From Vandiemenella viatica (taxonomy: Eukaryota; Arthropoda; Insecta; Orthoptera; Morabidae), in contig JARYHS010008074.1 of assembly GCA_031002005.1 (NCBI GenBank), positions 180,506,494-180,570,493 of the forward strand: a stretch of DNA of 64,000 bases, given 5' to 3'. Below, one piece after another: positions 47,364 through 57,257 of this stretch (its first letter is position 1; each line of letters starts with the position of its first letter). The notes below the pieces were generated by a model. It was not told where the DNA came from. It made no database searches and saw nothing but the letters and a program-made list of their open reading frames with translations. Both the position numbers and the translations under genes were made by a program.

Positions 47364-47690
47364 ACGGCTCGTCGACGTCTAGGTCATTATAGGCGGGACA
47401 GTAGAACGGCTAATAAAGCAGAAGAAATAAGGCCATGACATTTATAGGGAACCATTTCGGCGTTTGTTTTGATCGATTTCGGAACTTTCTTTCCTTTTTG
47501 CGTAAGGCTCTACGCCTCATCAATGTCACGGTATTAGAGGCGAGGAAGATCTGAGGTGAAGCAACATTAACCATCTCGCCATTCGCCTGAAGTGGTTTCG
47601 AGAGACCATGGAAAACAGAATTCTGCATGGCCACACGAAAGGCTCGAGATCGCGATGCCAGTCCCGAGTGTCACTGTTAACTCATCACTC
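47364..47690 (-). mobile_element. Two diverged SINE fragments (family A, tail type II)
   Basis: Fragment 1 (47364-47480): GGCTCGTCGACGTCTAGGTCATTATAGGCGGGA and AAGGCCATGAC. Fragment 2 (47495-47690): TTTTTGCGTAAGGCTCTACGCCTCATC, TATTAGAGGCGAGG, CATTCGCCTGAAGTGGTTTCGAGAGACCATGGAAAAC, and a B-box remnant near GGCTCGAGATCGCG. Both read as minus-strand copies, side by side, inside the long inverted repeat. Confidence 0.65.
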
Positions 47691-48080
47691 CGGTATGGAA
47701 GACGTACCCGTGATTTATGACCCATACTCAGTGCATAAGTAGGTTTCTGAACGCCGGAATCTTAGACTTACGACAGTGCAAATGCGGAGCAGCTAATCGA
47801 ACAGTGCAGCATACCGTAAGGACATATCGCTCACGAAACAAATGATCGTAAATTTCTCTGTTAATCTTTTAATCAGCATGGAGTATTTATATTCTGAGAT
47901 TTTTCAGTTTTTACCTAATTTAAAACTTAATAATTTTTTGTGTTTAATTTCTCATTCTTGAAATACCACGATTATCAATACGGCAAATGAAATGAGTTGT
48001 TATGTTTCTGCGAATTCTTGAGATTTTAATTCTACTATTATCATGATTTAAAGTTCACCCGTCCGAAAATTTCGCGAATA

Positions 48081-48486
48081 AAATACAGTGAATATTGACG
48101 TTGATGGTTTGTAATAGAATAAAATAAGGAATCGCCTCATTTGTAGCAATTGTTTATTTGTTTAGTGTAGTAGGTTTGTAAAAAAAATACTTACAACATA
48201 TTACGAAACAATTAGGAAAAAAAATTTACGGACTCTTGAAACATGTATATGACAATCTGTCACTGATCTTAGTGGAATACAACTAACCTGAACCAATTAC
48301 ACATAACATATCCACATTTCTGTGATATGTGTTGCTTTGATCATAGATCGTGAGAAAATTTCTCAAGTAAAATGTTTACTTAGGAATTGTGTAGCAAAAA
48401 TAAATGTTTTCTGTGCGCTCAGTCCTTGACGACACCAGTGAAGGAGTTTATTAATATCCCTGTGATATGTGCTGCTTCTATCTAGC
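48081..48486. other. Unassigned AT-rich sequence
   Basis: Nothing recognised. Confidence 0.4.
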
Positions 48487-48497
48487 AGCTTTGCTCT

Positions 48498-48745
48498 TTT
48501 TTTTTAACTGCTTAACGTCTCTTAACAGCGAGGTCTTTAGAGACGGGAAAGGATGGGGGGGGGGGGAGGGGAAGGAATGGGAAGGAATTCGGCCATGGCC
48601 TTTTTGAAGGAAGCATTCCGGCATTTGCCTGGAGTGATTTGGGAAACCATGGAAAACCCAAATCTGGATGCCCGGATGGGGATTCGAACTGCCGTCCTCC
48701 CGAATGCGAGGCAAGAACGCTAGCCGTTACACCACTACGCTCGGT
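48498..48745 (-). mobile_element. tRNA-derived SINE (family A, tail type I) with TSD
   Basis: Full-length minus-strand copy, with a G-run expansion (GGGGGGGGGG at about 48555-48566) in the CCCCCATCC segment. AGCTTTGCTCT flanks it at 48487-48497 and 48746-48756 (11 bp, perfect). B box GTTCGAATCC is intact. The copy is close to the consensus of the other type I copies. Confidence 0.95.
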
Positions 48746-48827
48746 AGCTTTGCTCTGAACTACATCCAACCTTCCTGGTTAGTTTGTTCTATAAAGCACA
48801 AATTTTCAAAAATTTCTTTCTTAATTT

Positions 48828-49250
48828 ATGATGTTACCTAAGTGGAGACCTTACTTAATCTTTTAAATATTTATCAATTTCAGCAAGCTATCGAGGAATC
48901 GAGGAAGATAAATGGATCGTAACAAAAAACCACCTTATATGAATAATTATACTTTTACGCTTTCAGAGTCGAATTATGAAACATTCCTTTATTAAAATAT
49001 GATGTGACCAAAGCGGAGACATTAATGTATAAAATGATATCTTATTTATCAATTTCGGTTAGGTGTCAAGGGAGATAAATGGTTTGCCGCTAAAAAAGTT
49101 TTAAAAATAATAATACTTTTCCCTTTAAGGGTCGAATTCCTTTCTTCAAATATGATGAAATCAAAGCGGACAACGTAGTCTTTGAAATGATACCTCATTT
49201 ATCGATTTTGGTTAGGTATGAAGGGAGATAATGGCTGTGACAAAAAATGA
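48828..49250. repeat. Three diverged tandem units of about 150-170 bp
   Basis: Units start at 48828, 48999 and 49152 with ATGATG(T). They share AAAGCGGA, a T/CATTTATCAATTTCGGTTAGGT core, GAAGGGAGATAAATGG, and AATACTTTTCCCTTTAAGGGTCGAATT. The later two units are most alike. The style resembles the array at 42690-43110, but the sequences differ. Owner unknown. Confidence 0.65.
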
Positions 49251-50142
49251 CTTTAATATTTAATACATATGATAGAAAAAGAATAAGTACTACGTAGCAA
49301 TTATTAATCAGTTACCAACAAGTTTCCTGTAAACAACTCAGAACATAATTATTTTACCTACTTGATTTGTTGTTCTTAATTTGTTGTATGTCAGAGTCTA
49401 TGTGTATGCATCTGAAAAAGCGGAACTCATTAGAAATGAATTGCCAATTACTCACAAAATTTGTTGAATAAAAATGCCAGTAGTTAACAAACCACGGTTT
49501 ACTGCTATTCTCGTTTCGTATCAAGTTGAATGTTAACTGGAAATATATTTCACCAGGAGCACATCTCTCATTTCAAACGCTAATAAAATATCAATTATGT
49601 ATCTGCGTGCCAGGAGAAGCACCCAACCACACAACCCCATGTATTCGGCCGATAACTTTAAGATATAGATCCTGTTACCTCTTAAGACATATATAGATAC
49701 AGTGGCCTACAGGACTATGCACAGTCGATTTCGCCTTTATATGTTTGTTTGTTTAATGCTTAACCGGAAGGGAGCTTAATTCTTCTCTCCTTTAACCTGG
49801 CTTTCCTCACCGTTCCACGTGGCATGGTAGGGGTAAATTTCCCTGTGATCCATTTGGATTTTTGAGTTTCTGCTATATCCTCAGTGATTAATGAAATACT
49901 TCGTCACTTCGTTACGAAGCGGGAAACGTGATACCAAGAGAGAATGATACGCTACTGCAAGCGATACCGTTTATTTGTTATCTCCCACACTATTTTTATT
50001 TTTTTTTTTAACATTTGTGTAGTATCCCTGAGTGAAAGCCATCTTTTGACTGCCTACTCATCTGTGTTGAAACTCTGTCATTCAAACAAAAGTTTCTTCC
50101 TGGCAATGTCAAACCTTTAGTGATGTATTATACTCGCTAACG
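49251..50142. other. Unassigned sequence
   Basis: 49740-49900 begins TTTGTTTGTTTAATGCTTAAC and may be a minus-strand retroposon tail similar in style to the family C SINE, but no head was found. Otherwise nothing recognised. Confidence 0.35.
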
Positions 50143-50151
50143 TACTTGCAT

Positions 50152-50396
50152 CGAGCGTGGTGGTGTAACGGTTAGCGTTCTGGCCTCGCATTCTGGAGGA
50201 CGGTGGTTCGAATCCCCGTCCGGGCATCCATATTTAGGTTTTCCATGGTTTCCCAAATCACTGCAGGCAAATAACGGGATGCTTCCTTCAAAAGGCCATG
50301 CCGAATTCCTTCCCATTCCTTGCCCCCCTCCCCCCCATCCTTTCCCGTCTCTAAAGACCTCACTGTTAAGAGACGTTTAGCAGTTAAAAAAAAAAG
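50152..50396 (+). mobile_element. tRNA-derived SINE (family A, tail type I), best reference copy
   Basis: CGAGCGTGGTGGTGTAACGG (A box TGGTGTAACGG), GTTCTGGCCTCGCATTCTGG, and B box GGTTCGAATCC, giving a recognisable tRNA-like head of about 75 bases. The body then has TTTTCCATGGTTTCCCAAATC and a CAAAAGGCCATG..GAATTCC segment, a C-rich stretch, and the tail TCTCTAAAGACCTCACTGTTAAGAGACG..AGCAG followed by A10. TACTTGCAT occurs on both sides (50143-50151, 50404-50412), with eight extra bases after the A tail. Confidence 0.93.
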
Positions 50397-50631
50397 GGTA
50401 GACTACTTGCATAATGATTTAACTGGATTACGAAAAATATCGTGTCCTGTAGAGTTGTATACCTGGAATATTTTTAAGGTGTCGTGCTACATAGCTTTCC
50501 TGGTGCCTTATGACTTTGCACTAACATATCTGTGGTCATCTGATCGACACTACTGGTTTGGATACATCTTTTACGTTCGATAACGGCTGTATCGCATATT
50601 ATAATATGTTTCTTCTGCAGGCCTGGAGGGT

Positions 50632-50815
50632 GAGAACTAACGCTTCAGCCTGGCTATAGAAAGGCCATGATTTTATATCCCAGTTCGGCCATCCAGATTT
50701 ATCCGATAATCACTGATGGAGAATGCATGGTAGCTTCGAAAAGTTCATATCCGAATTCCTTCCCCCGTTCTGTGCCACCAAAGTGCTTCTGATCTCTAAT
50801 GGCCTCGAAGTATAC
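50632..50815 (+). mobile_element. Strongly diverged SINE (family A-like)
   Basis: CAGTTCGGCCATCCAGATTTATCCGATAATCACTGATGGAGAATGCATGGTAGC and ATCCGAATTCCTTCCCCC follow the order of the family A body. The head (GAACTAACGCTTCAGCCTGG) is eroded and no tail is clear. A C-run follows at about 50847-50857. Confidence 0.6.
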
Positions 50816-51269
50816 ACAACCAGCTCCTCTACCTCCTCGCCGCCTCCCCCCCCCCCCTCACATATCACTTTTCATTTCAGAAACCACTTTCAAATATGAG
50901 TGACCGTAGCTTACGCACACGTTATATAATCTTAATTATCGGGGAGTCAAGCCATGCAAAAGTATATTTCTTCCTGTTAATGCCACCATGCGTGTTAGTA
51001 AATTTCGTGGATCGTCGGGGAAAGAAGCCAGCACCCAGGGCAAACTGATTGAAGAATTCAGAAAGCTGCCCTCGTGATATTTGATCCTAATTTTTTATGG
51101 AAGTGAAAGGAATTACACGCTGCCGACAACTCGAACAAGTGATCTTGGGAACTAGTGACAGAGTTTCTATATGCCGCTCTTTCCACCTTTGATATCGCAC
51201 CTGGACCTATAATTTCACATGACATTCGAACCATTGTACATTATAGTGACCTCTTGTAAAAGAAACAAA
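50816..51269. other. Unassigned sequence
   Basis: C-rich run at about 50847-50857, otherwise nothing recognised. Confidence 0.35.
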
Positions 51270-51350
51270 GCCTAAAACTTTTCCTGTCGAAGTCCGAGGA
51301 CTCAAGCCCGCGACTCTCTTACATGCTGAGCTATCAGGAGGCTAAACTTT
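51270..51350 (-). mobile_element. tRNA-like SINE head
   Basis: Minus strand: GCCTCCTGATAGCTCAGC (A box TAGCTCAGCATG) and GCGGGCTTGAGTCCTCGG (B box GGCTTGAGTCC), correctly spaced for a tRNA. Likely a SINE head rather than a working tRNA. Confidence 0.6.
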
Positions 51351-51634
51351 TTCGGTAAGCACCTACGACGAAATCCCTCAAGCCAATAGTTCAATAGTAA
51401 GAGTGACATCAAATTGTGGGTTGAATAGAAATCTCCGTCGCGCAGACCCAATAAGAGTTTCAGACGGACAAAAACGATCTGGTTCTTTGATTAAGCGTTC
51501 AAGATCGACCTCGGTAAAGCTGGAAAAGTATATGGTCGTCTTTGAGTTATGAAACAGTCAAATCTACAACATCCTCTGCAATACACAGAAAACTGTGGAT
51601 GGTTGAGAATGATTTGCATTACTATTGAGCAGTC

Positions 51635-51990
51635 TGGTGGCTCAGTGACTAAGGCGTCTGCCTAGAGATCGAAACGTTCTCGGTTCGAAATTATGGCTCG
51701 ACGGAGATTTTTCAAAGATCTTTATAAACGTGGCTTCAACACTGGCACAGCCTGATGTGTAATATGAAGTACGCCAGAACGCTTCCGTGGTTCGGATTCA
51801 ATGTTAAACTGAATGTCACGTTTACTTGTTAGGTGGGGTAGAAACGAACTGGCCAACCTACCTCCAATACTAGGCTAAGCACACAAGGGTTCAACCAAAC
51901 TTCGGGTTGAATTCCAAGCTTAGCTTAGCATTCCAATCACTAGCGCCACGAGGGAGGAAAGAATTGGTTTAGGCACCAGTACAGTGCCCA
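51635..51990 (+). mobile_element. tRNA-derived SINE, family D
   Basis: The head TCTGGTGGCTCAGTGACTAAGG carries an A box and TCTCGGTTCGAAATTATGG carries a degraded B box. The body CGACGGAGATTTTTCAAAGATC and GCTTCCGTGGTTCGG follow. A similar GACGGAGATT phrase occurs inverted at 51430-51440 (AATCTCCGTCG), so a second copy in the opposite orientation may lie to the left, with the head at 51270-51350. Confidence 0.6.
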
Positions 51991-52125
51991 ATTTCCCTGG
52001 TCTATTAATCATATCAATGCGACCCAAATACGTTGGTGTGATGACTATTTCACTGCTTTAGCAAGCAACAGAATTTTTTCTCAAGATACGCAATAAATTT
52101 ATGCGGAAATAATGTTGTCTTTCTA

Positions 52126-53578
52126 CACAGACGGAAAAAAAAATCCCAACACCAAGAAAAAATTATTGTAGAGTAATGAAATTTGGACAATGCATTTGTC
52201 AAGTTAACATGTTTAATTGATTAAATTTTCAAGATCACAGGTTAATTTAAGCTCAAGAAAATGCATTTCAAATGTGAAATACTGTTAAATTAATAGCCGG
52301 TGTAACCTCCAGAATTTTGAATGCAAGCCTGCAAACGTGAATGCATTGTGTCATACAGGTTTCGAATGTCACTTTGTGGTATGGAGTTCCATGCTTGTTG
52401 TACTTGTGCTGTCAATACTGGGACGGTCAGTGCTGGCTGTGGATGATGCTGAAGTTGTCGTCCAATGATATCCCATACGTGTTCAATTGGAGACAGATCT
52501 GGTGATCTCGCAGGCCAAGGTAACATGTCGACACTCTGTAGAGCACGTTGCGAGACAACAGCGGTATGAGGGCGAGCGTTATCCTGTTGAAAAACTCCCC
52601 CTTGAATGCTGTTCATGAATGGCAGCACTACAGGTTGAATTACCAGACTGACGTACAAATTTGCAGTCAGTGTGTTTGGTATAACCACAAGAGTGCTCCT
52701 GCTGTCATAGGAAATCGGTTACTTCAAGGACAGCTCCGAGCCAGGCGCCCTGTAGCGTGCATTCCACTGACTACAAGCCATCGCCGTTTGCGACTCCAGT
52801 GGTGTCAAGCCAGAGCTCATTGGAGGACGGAGTGGAAATCTGTTGTGTTTTCTGATGAAAGCAGGTTCTGCCTTGGTGCCAGTGATGGCCGAGTGTTGGT
52901 CAGAAGGAGGCCAGGGGAACGCCTGCAACCAAACTGTCTGCGGCCTAGACACACTGGACCTACACCTGGAGTCATGGTCTGGGGAGCAATTTCCTATGAC
53001 AGCAGGAGCACTCTTGTGGTTATACCAAACACACTGACTGCAAATTTGTACGTCAGTCTGGTAATTCAACCTGTAGTGCTGCCATTCATGAACAGCATTC
53101 AAGGGGGAGTTTTTCAACAGGATAACGCTCGCCCTCATACCGCTGTTGTCTCGCAACGTGCTCTACAGAGTGTCGACATGTTACCTTGGCCTGCGAGATC
53201 ACCAGATCTGTCTCCAATTGAACACGTATGGGATATCATTGGACGACAACTCCAGCATCATCCACAGCCAGCACTGACCGTCCCAGTATTGACAGCACAA
53301 GTACAACAAGCATGGAACTCCATACCACAAAGAGACATTCGAAACCTGTATGACACAATGCATTCACGTTTGCAGGCTTGCATTCAAAATTCTGGAGGTT
53401 ACACCGGCTATTAATTTAACAGTATTTCACATTTGAAATGCATTTTCTTGAGCTTAAATTAACCTGTGATCTTGAAAATTTAATCAATTAAACATGTTAA
53501 CTTGACAAATGCATTGTCCAAATTTCATTACTCTACAATAATTTTTTCTTGGTGTTGGGATTTTTTTTTCCGTCTGTG
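52126..53578 (+). mobile_element. Palindromic Tc1-like element, copy 2
   Basis: 1,453 bp with the same CACAGACGG ends and TA at 52124-52125 and 53579-53580. Arms 52126-52715 and 52989-53578 are 590 bp each and nearly identical (two differences noted, near 52452 and 53332). The loop 52716-52988 (273 bp) encodes the catalytic core on the plus strand, opposite to copy 1, so the two elements sit in opposite orientations 4.8 kb apart. Compared with copy 1 the arm is 23 bp shorter and the gene extends further toward its 5' side. Confidence 0.93.
52548..53414 (+). CDS. Tc1-like transposase, truncated but with an intact catalytic core (copy 2)
   Basis: A 288-codon frame is open throughout. Codons 1-56 are antisense to the other arm, so the start is not the original one. 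Genuine transposase runs from residue 57 (RLLQGQLRARRPVACI) to the stop at 53414. Catalytic residues: Asp103 (FSDESRF), Asp192 (FQQDNARPH), Glu225 (SPIEHVW). The N-terminal paired/helix-turn-helix region (roughly 100 residues in the family) is missing. It differs from copy 1 at few positions, for example Lys97 for Arg, and Arg for Ser near the C terminus. Whether it is transcribed is unknown. Without the DNA-binding domain, cut-and-paste activity is unlikely. Confidence 0.8.
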   Translation: MRDNSGMRASVILLKNSPLNAVHEWQHYRLNYQTDVQICSQCVWYNHKSAPAVIGNRLLQGQLRARRPVACIPLTTSHRRLRLQWCQARAHWRTEWKSVVFSDESRFCLGASDGRVLVRRRPGERLQPNCLRPRHTGPTPGVMVWGAISYDSRSTLVVIPNTLTANLYVSLVIQPVVLPFMNSIQGGVFQQDNARPHTAVVSQRALQSVDMLPWPARSPDLSPIEHVWDIIGRQLQHHPQPALTVPVLTAQVQQAWNSIPQRDIRNLYDTMHSRLQACIQNSGGYTGY

Positions 53579-53589
53579 TATTTGAAAAT

Positions 53590-54570
53590 CCCAGGCCGAT
53601 TTCCGTATCAGTTCTGTAACTCTTTCGTAAGGGCTGTGGCAAGCTGTCACAATTCGCGCGATTTTTCTCAGTAAATTATCGATTCTGTTAATCTGTTCCT
53701 GGCGATAAAGATTCCATACAGCTCAATATTCTATAAGAGGATGCAAAAGATTTATAAACACTCTTTACTTTGGAACCAGATTACAATTGTTCAATACTCA
53801 GCATGCGAATGGCAGTTTAGAATTAGCTTTTCCTACTATCAATGTCATGCACTTATACTATGTTGTTTTGGTACATGAACGATTCAACATTTCTAAGAAT
53901 TTAACATCACGGACAATGGAGGTCTTCCTATTCGTTATGGGCATTACCTCGTACTTCACACAATTTAATTTAAGCAACCTTTAAGCGCACCATGTTTTGT
54001 AACATAGTGCTGCCGCTCAATTTCTAAGTAGTCAGCAGAAGCCTTTACATGACTTTAGACATCTGCATTATCGACAAACAATCTTATATGGCTATTAGTA
54101 TTGCCTCCAAGAACATTTACAATCAAAGGGAATACAAGTCGTTCTATTATGTTTCCTTGCAGGAAGCCCTGATTAACTTCTAGAAAAGTAGGTATGCCGA
54201 CATAATGAGAACTTCCCTTATCCATCAATAAATCTGTTGAGATGCTATCTACACTCGGACCTTCGTTAACAAGCGGTTGTTTGGAACAATATCTGAAACA
54301 TTTCTGGAATTTCAAGAATGTTGAATCAACTTGTGGACTTCCAGCAGTAATCCTCAATATTACAAGAAAAAGAGGGAGCTTTGTTTCGCATTATCTATTC
54401 TTCGGAATCCGTTTGGAGTTGGTGGAATAACTGATAATTTCATAATGTTCGTACGAATGATATGCTCCAAAATTCTACTGCAGACAGATGTCAGAGAGAT
54501 TGATCGTAATTGGGGAGTCTATTCCTTACCCTTTCTTCAAGAAGGGAGCAGCCTATTTTCCATTTCAAAG
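53590..54570 (-). pseudogene. Decayed non-LTR reverse transcriptase (finger to thumb)
   Basis: Minus-strand translation from about 54550 gives, across frameshifts, LRSISLTSVCSRILEHIIRTNIM (the RPISLTSVxxKxLExIIxxxL finger motif). At 54240-54055 comes VNQGFLQGNIIERLVFPLIV (degraded GVPQGSVLGPLLF) and SHIRLFVDNADV (degraded FADD; the second Asp is Asn). At 53860-53640 there are thumb-like KSVYKSF and QxNR segments. All expected RT motifs occur in the right order over about 1 kb, with many stops, so this is an old copy of a Jockey-superfamily element. Its left end abuts the Tc1-like copy 2. Confidence 0.8.
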
Positions 54571-54779
54571 GTACTTTTTCCTAGTTAACAATTTATGGCA
54601 CATGGAAGTCCTGAAGACGTGCTGGTATTAGAAATATGGTGAGTTATTGTAAGATTTATAGACTTCAAACTACATATATATAATCCAGGTTACTTTAGAA
54701 CAGAGACAAAGTTGTGAACCTTTAGCTGCATACACCTATTGACAAACAATAATCAATATTAGACTTGCTGAGGAAATTG

Positions 54780-55150
54780 CGCTAACTGATAGAGTGGATG
54801 CCTAATGAATGAACAGTTGGCAGCAGGAAGCACCAACCTGGGCTTGTAAGTGAACAGAGATAAGAGCAAACTTATGATAACAGATCAAGCTGAGTCGCAG
54901 ACTGCTTTACGATAGGTAACTGTGGCGATTGTACTGATGTAATATTACGAAGGATAACAGTTTGCAATACTGTTTAAAAACTAAACTGGAACATTGGTTC
55001 CCTAAGAAGCCATAGGAAACAAAGGCTCCTAAGCGTTAGCATTTAGAATGTTTCTTCATGGTGCTCGAACATGGACCATCAAGGCATAGTACTGCAGAAC
55101 AGTAGATGCATATTGAAGGAAATCTAGAGTATCATTAGTGGGAAAAGAAA
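54780..55150 (+). pseudogene. RTE-like reverse transcriptase thumb relic
   Basis: Plus-strand reading gives LAEEIALTDRVDA, then LGL..VNRDKSKLMITDQAESQTALR (like the GLxINxxKTKxM segment after the RT palm), and further on FLHGARTWTIKA (like LLYGxETWTL) followed by remnants of SLVGKEINT. Stops and frameshifts interrupt it. The order and spacing fit the thumb of RTE-type or similar elements. It is in the opposite orientation to the relic at 53590-54570, hence a separate insertion. Confidence 0.65.
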
Positions 55151-55569
55151 TCAACACCTAGAATTTACAAGAAATGAGAGTGAAAAAAGGTCTTCCTCCT
55201 TACGTTACCACCTTTTCGGCATACGCACTGTTCAGTGACATGGAGGCAATCTGACACATTTAATCATAAATAATAATAATAATAATAACAATATTAATAA
55301 TAAAGGAAGGTTTTAAGGGTGAATTCCAGGCGAGATTGAGGAGAAAATTAGTAGGAAAGTTGTTTAAATATGCCTACATGCAGCAGATGCATCAGATTGT
55401 AACTAGTATAGGCCGGCTGGGCTCCGTGTTTCACTTTGAGTCGCCAAATTTCAACTCTGAGGACTGCAAGTGGCGGTACCTATAGACTGTTGATTTTGTC
55501 TCTAAGCTGTCAGTGTAATCAAGCCGAACGTTTTTTAGTTGATCTGTTTCATTTCCTGCCCGTGCATTG
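55151..55569. other. Unassigned sequence with (AAT)n
   Basis: Microsatellite-like (AAT)n at 55268-55304. Otherwise nothing recognised. Confidence 0.5.
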
Positions 55570-55900
55570 AACATCCAGCTTATCAGAACTCAGCTTGGGT
55601 TAATATGCGCGGCGGCAGCTGACAGTTTTGATCGTGGCAGCGGATGACCCCGATCAGCGTGGTGTGAGTGACCCTTTGAGGCGTGTTAGGACACTCCGAG
55701 AGCCGAAACATGCGCCACATCCGCTGGTCTATTAAAAAACGGCCTCCATCGACCGTGAACATTAATCGCCTCGCCCTGATTTATTTCGAGTTAATTCACA
55801 GAGTAAAAATACGACCGCCTCTGGAGCAGCGTGGGATTAATTCTAATAATAACTCATACGCTGACGTAGCTGCAGAGCTGTTTTAAAGGTTCGTTCCCTA
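55570..55900. promoter_or_regulatory. GC-rich island with homeodomain-like sites (candidate enhancer)
   Basis: Contains CAGCTG (55616-55621), ATTAATCG (55761-55768), TTAATT (55791-55796), GGATTA overlapping ATTAATT (55834-55842) and several GATCG/CGATC words in a compositional island. Clustered TAAT-type sites suggest homeodomain factor binding. The 67-codon ORF within (55683-55886) is not recognisable. Confidence 0.35.
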
Positions 55901-57101
55901 CGGCTGAAATGAAATCAATCTCTTCCGCTGCATCTAGGTCGAGTTCCTCCTTCGGAACAACAACTACTTTGTAATAAACCCATCAAGGTGGATTCGGATT
56001 TCAGATTACAATAATCCTATTTTTCATAATGGATAAAATAAGACGATGTTGGTAATATATTTAATGTAGCATAACAATATGAATAATGACGAATATTAAT
56101 ATAAATATATATTTCATTTAAGGTACGACTGTATCGAATATCGAGAGAAATACAGATCGACCAAATCCAAGGAATAAATACGCTGCTTACTGTCAAAGGC
56201 AGACTGATTCAATATTGAGAGATAAATGAGGCAAAACACCAAATCTTGAAATGATAAGTATTCTATTTCAGGTAATACCAAGACGAATTTGGAAACAAAC
56301 TGGTAGCCTACAGATATAGACGCAAAGATAACGCAATTTGGTTTCAGGAAATGGCACTTCTGAGTTAAAAACATCAATTATATTTTATTCGAGATCTAAG
56401 CATCTCACAAAATAAATTTGAGCAAAACTTCTTAAAAAATAAAAAAAATGTTGCTGTGTAAAATCATAGCTATCATAAATCGATGAACCATATCATTAAA
56501 CAAGTAGTGTCACGTAACAATAACACTGAAACCAGTATAATTAAACGATACTTGTCTCAATCAACACAGGTCAATGAGAATATAATGCGAAATCAGTGAC
56601 ATGCTATTTTACATTACAAAGCGAATAAGGATGCAATGTTACTATTCTGCGTAAATATTTGATCAAGAACTCTTTTAAAAATTCTGTAGGAACGTGTGGA
56701 AATGTTGATTTTTGTGTTTTTGTATGCATTTTAATTTACTTTTCTCCGAAAAATAATTCACTCTGTACGTTTATCTGTAAGAGATTTGATAACATATTAA
56801 TATTCTAAGAAGCATAAAACAAAAGCTTGATGTTATTACAGTAGGTATCCGGCATATCGTACTTTATTAATAAATTATACAAATAAGCTTGTGTTGAAAA
56901 CTGAAAAACTTATTTGCAGACATTGGAAGATGAAACTTTCATCGATCTTTGTGAAAACGAAGTATGATTTTCTTGTTTATTGACAGTGCGATATGCTTAT
57001 ATGAATGTTATCGAGCCCTATGGACTATTAAAAATACATTTCACTTAAACTCAATTATGTATCTTACTAGGATCAAACAGAAGGGCATTACAACATGTTA
57101 C
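55901..57101. other. Unassigned AT-rich sequence
   Basis: Nothing recognised. Confidence 0.4.
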
Positions 57102-57257
57102 ACCAAATGATCATTACAATTAACACACAGCAAAATAACCCTGAACTTTGGATTTAACAAAAACATATTATTCTCCTTGTAAAAAAATATGAGCATAAGT
57201 AAAGATTCATACCGAATGATTATTGCAGTTAAAACACATTAATATAGCCCTGAATGT
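57102..57257. repeat. Diverged tandem repeat running into the assembly gap
   Basis: 47 bases at 57102-57148 (ACCAAATGATCATTACA...CCCTGAACTT) recur at 57211-57257 (ACCGAATGATTATTGCA...CCCTGAATGT) with a 109-bp period, and the second unit is cut by the Ns. This points to a tandem array in the gap. Confidence 0.65.

Larger units (their letters stand above)
45646..48080. repeat. Long inverted repeat (about 275-bp arms), left arm interrupted by a Tc1-like element
   Basis: The left arm is 45646-45835 continued at 47280-47365. The right arm is 47806-48080 in reverse orientation. Landmarks: ATTCGTGAAATTTTCGGAC pairs with GTCCGAAAATTTCGCGAAT; AAGAATTCGCAGAAACATAACAACTTATTTCATTTTCCG and GATAATCGTGGTATTTC are shared; and AAAAGATTAACAGAGAA..TTTACGATCATTTGTTTCGTGAG.GATATGT is nearly identical. 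The interior of about 440 bp holds SINE fragments. It may be a foldback or MITE-type element. No target duplication was found at its ends. Confidence 0.75.

Noticed and set aside
52290..53156. Minus-strand ORFs of 132 and 145 codons in Tc1 copy 2
   Set aside because: The first is the C-terminal transposase part repeated in the left arm. The second is antisense to the right arm and loop. Neither is a separate gene.
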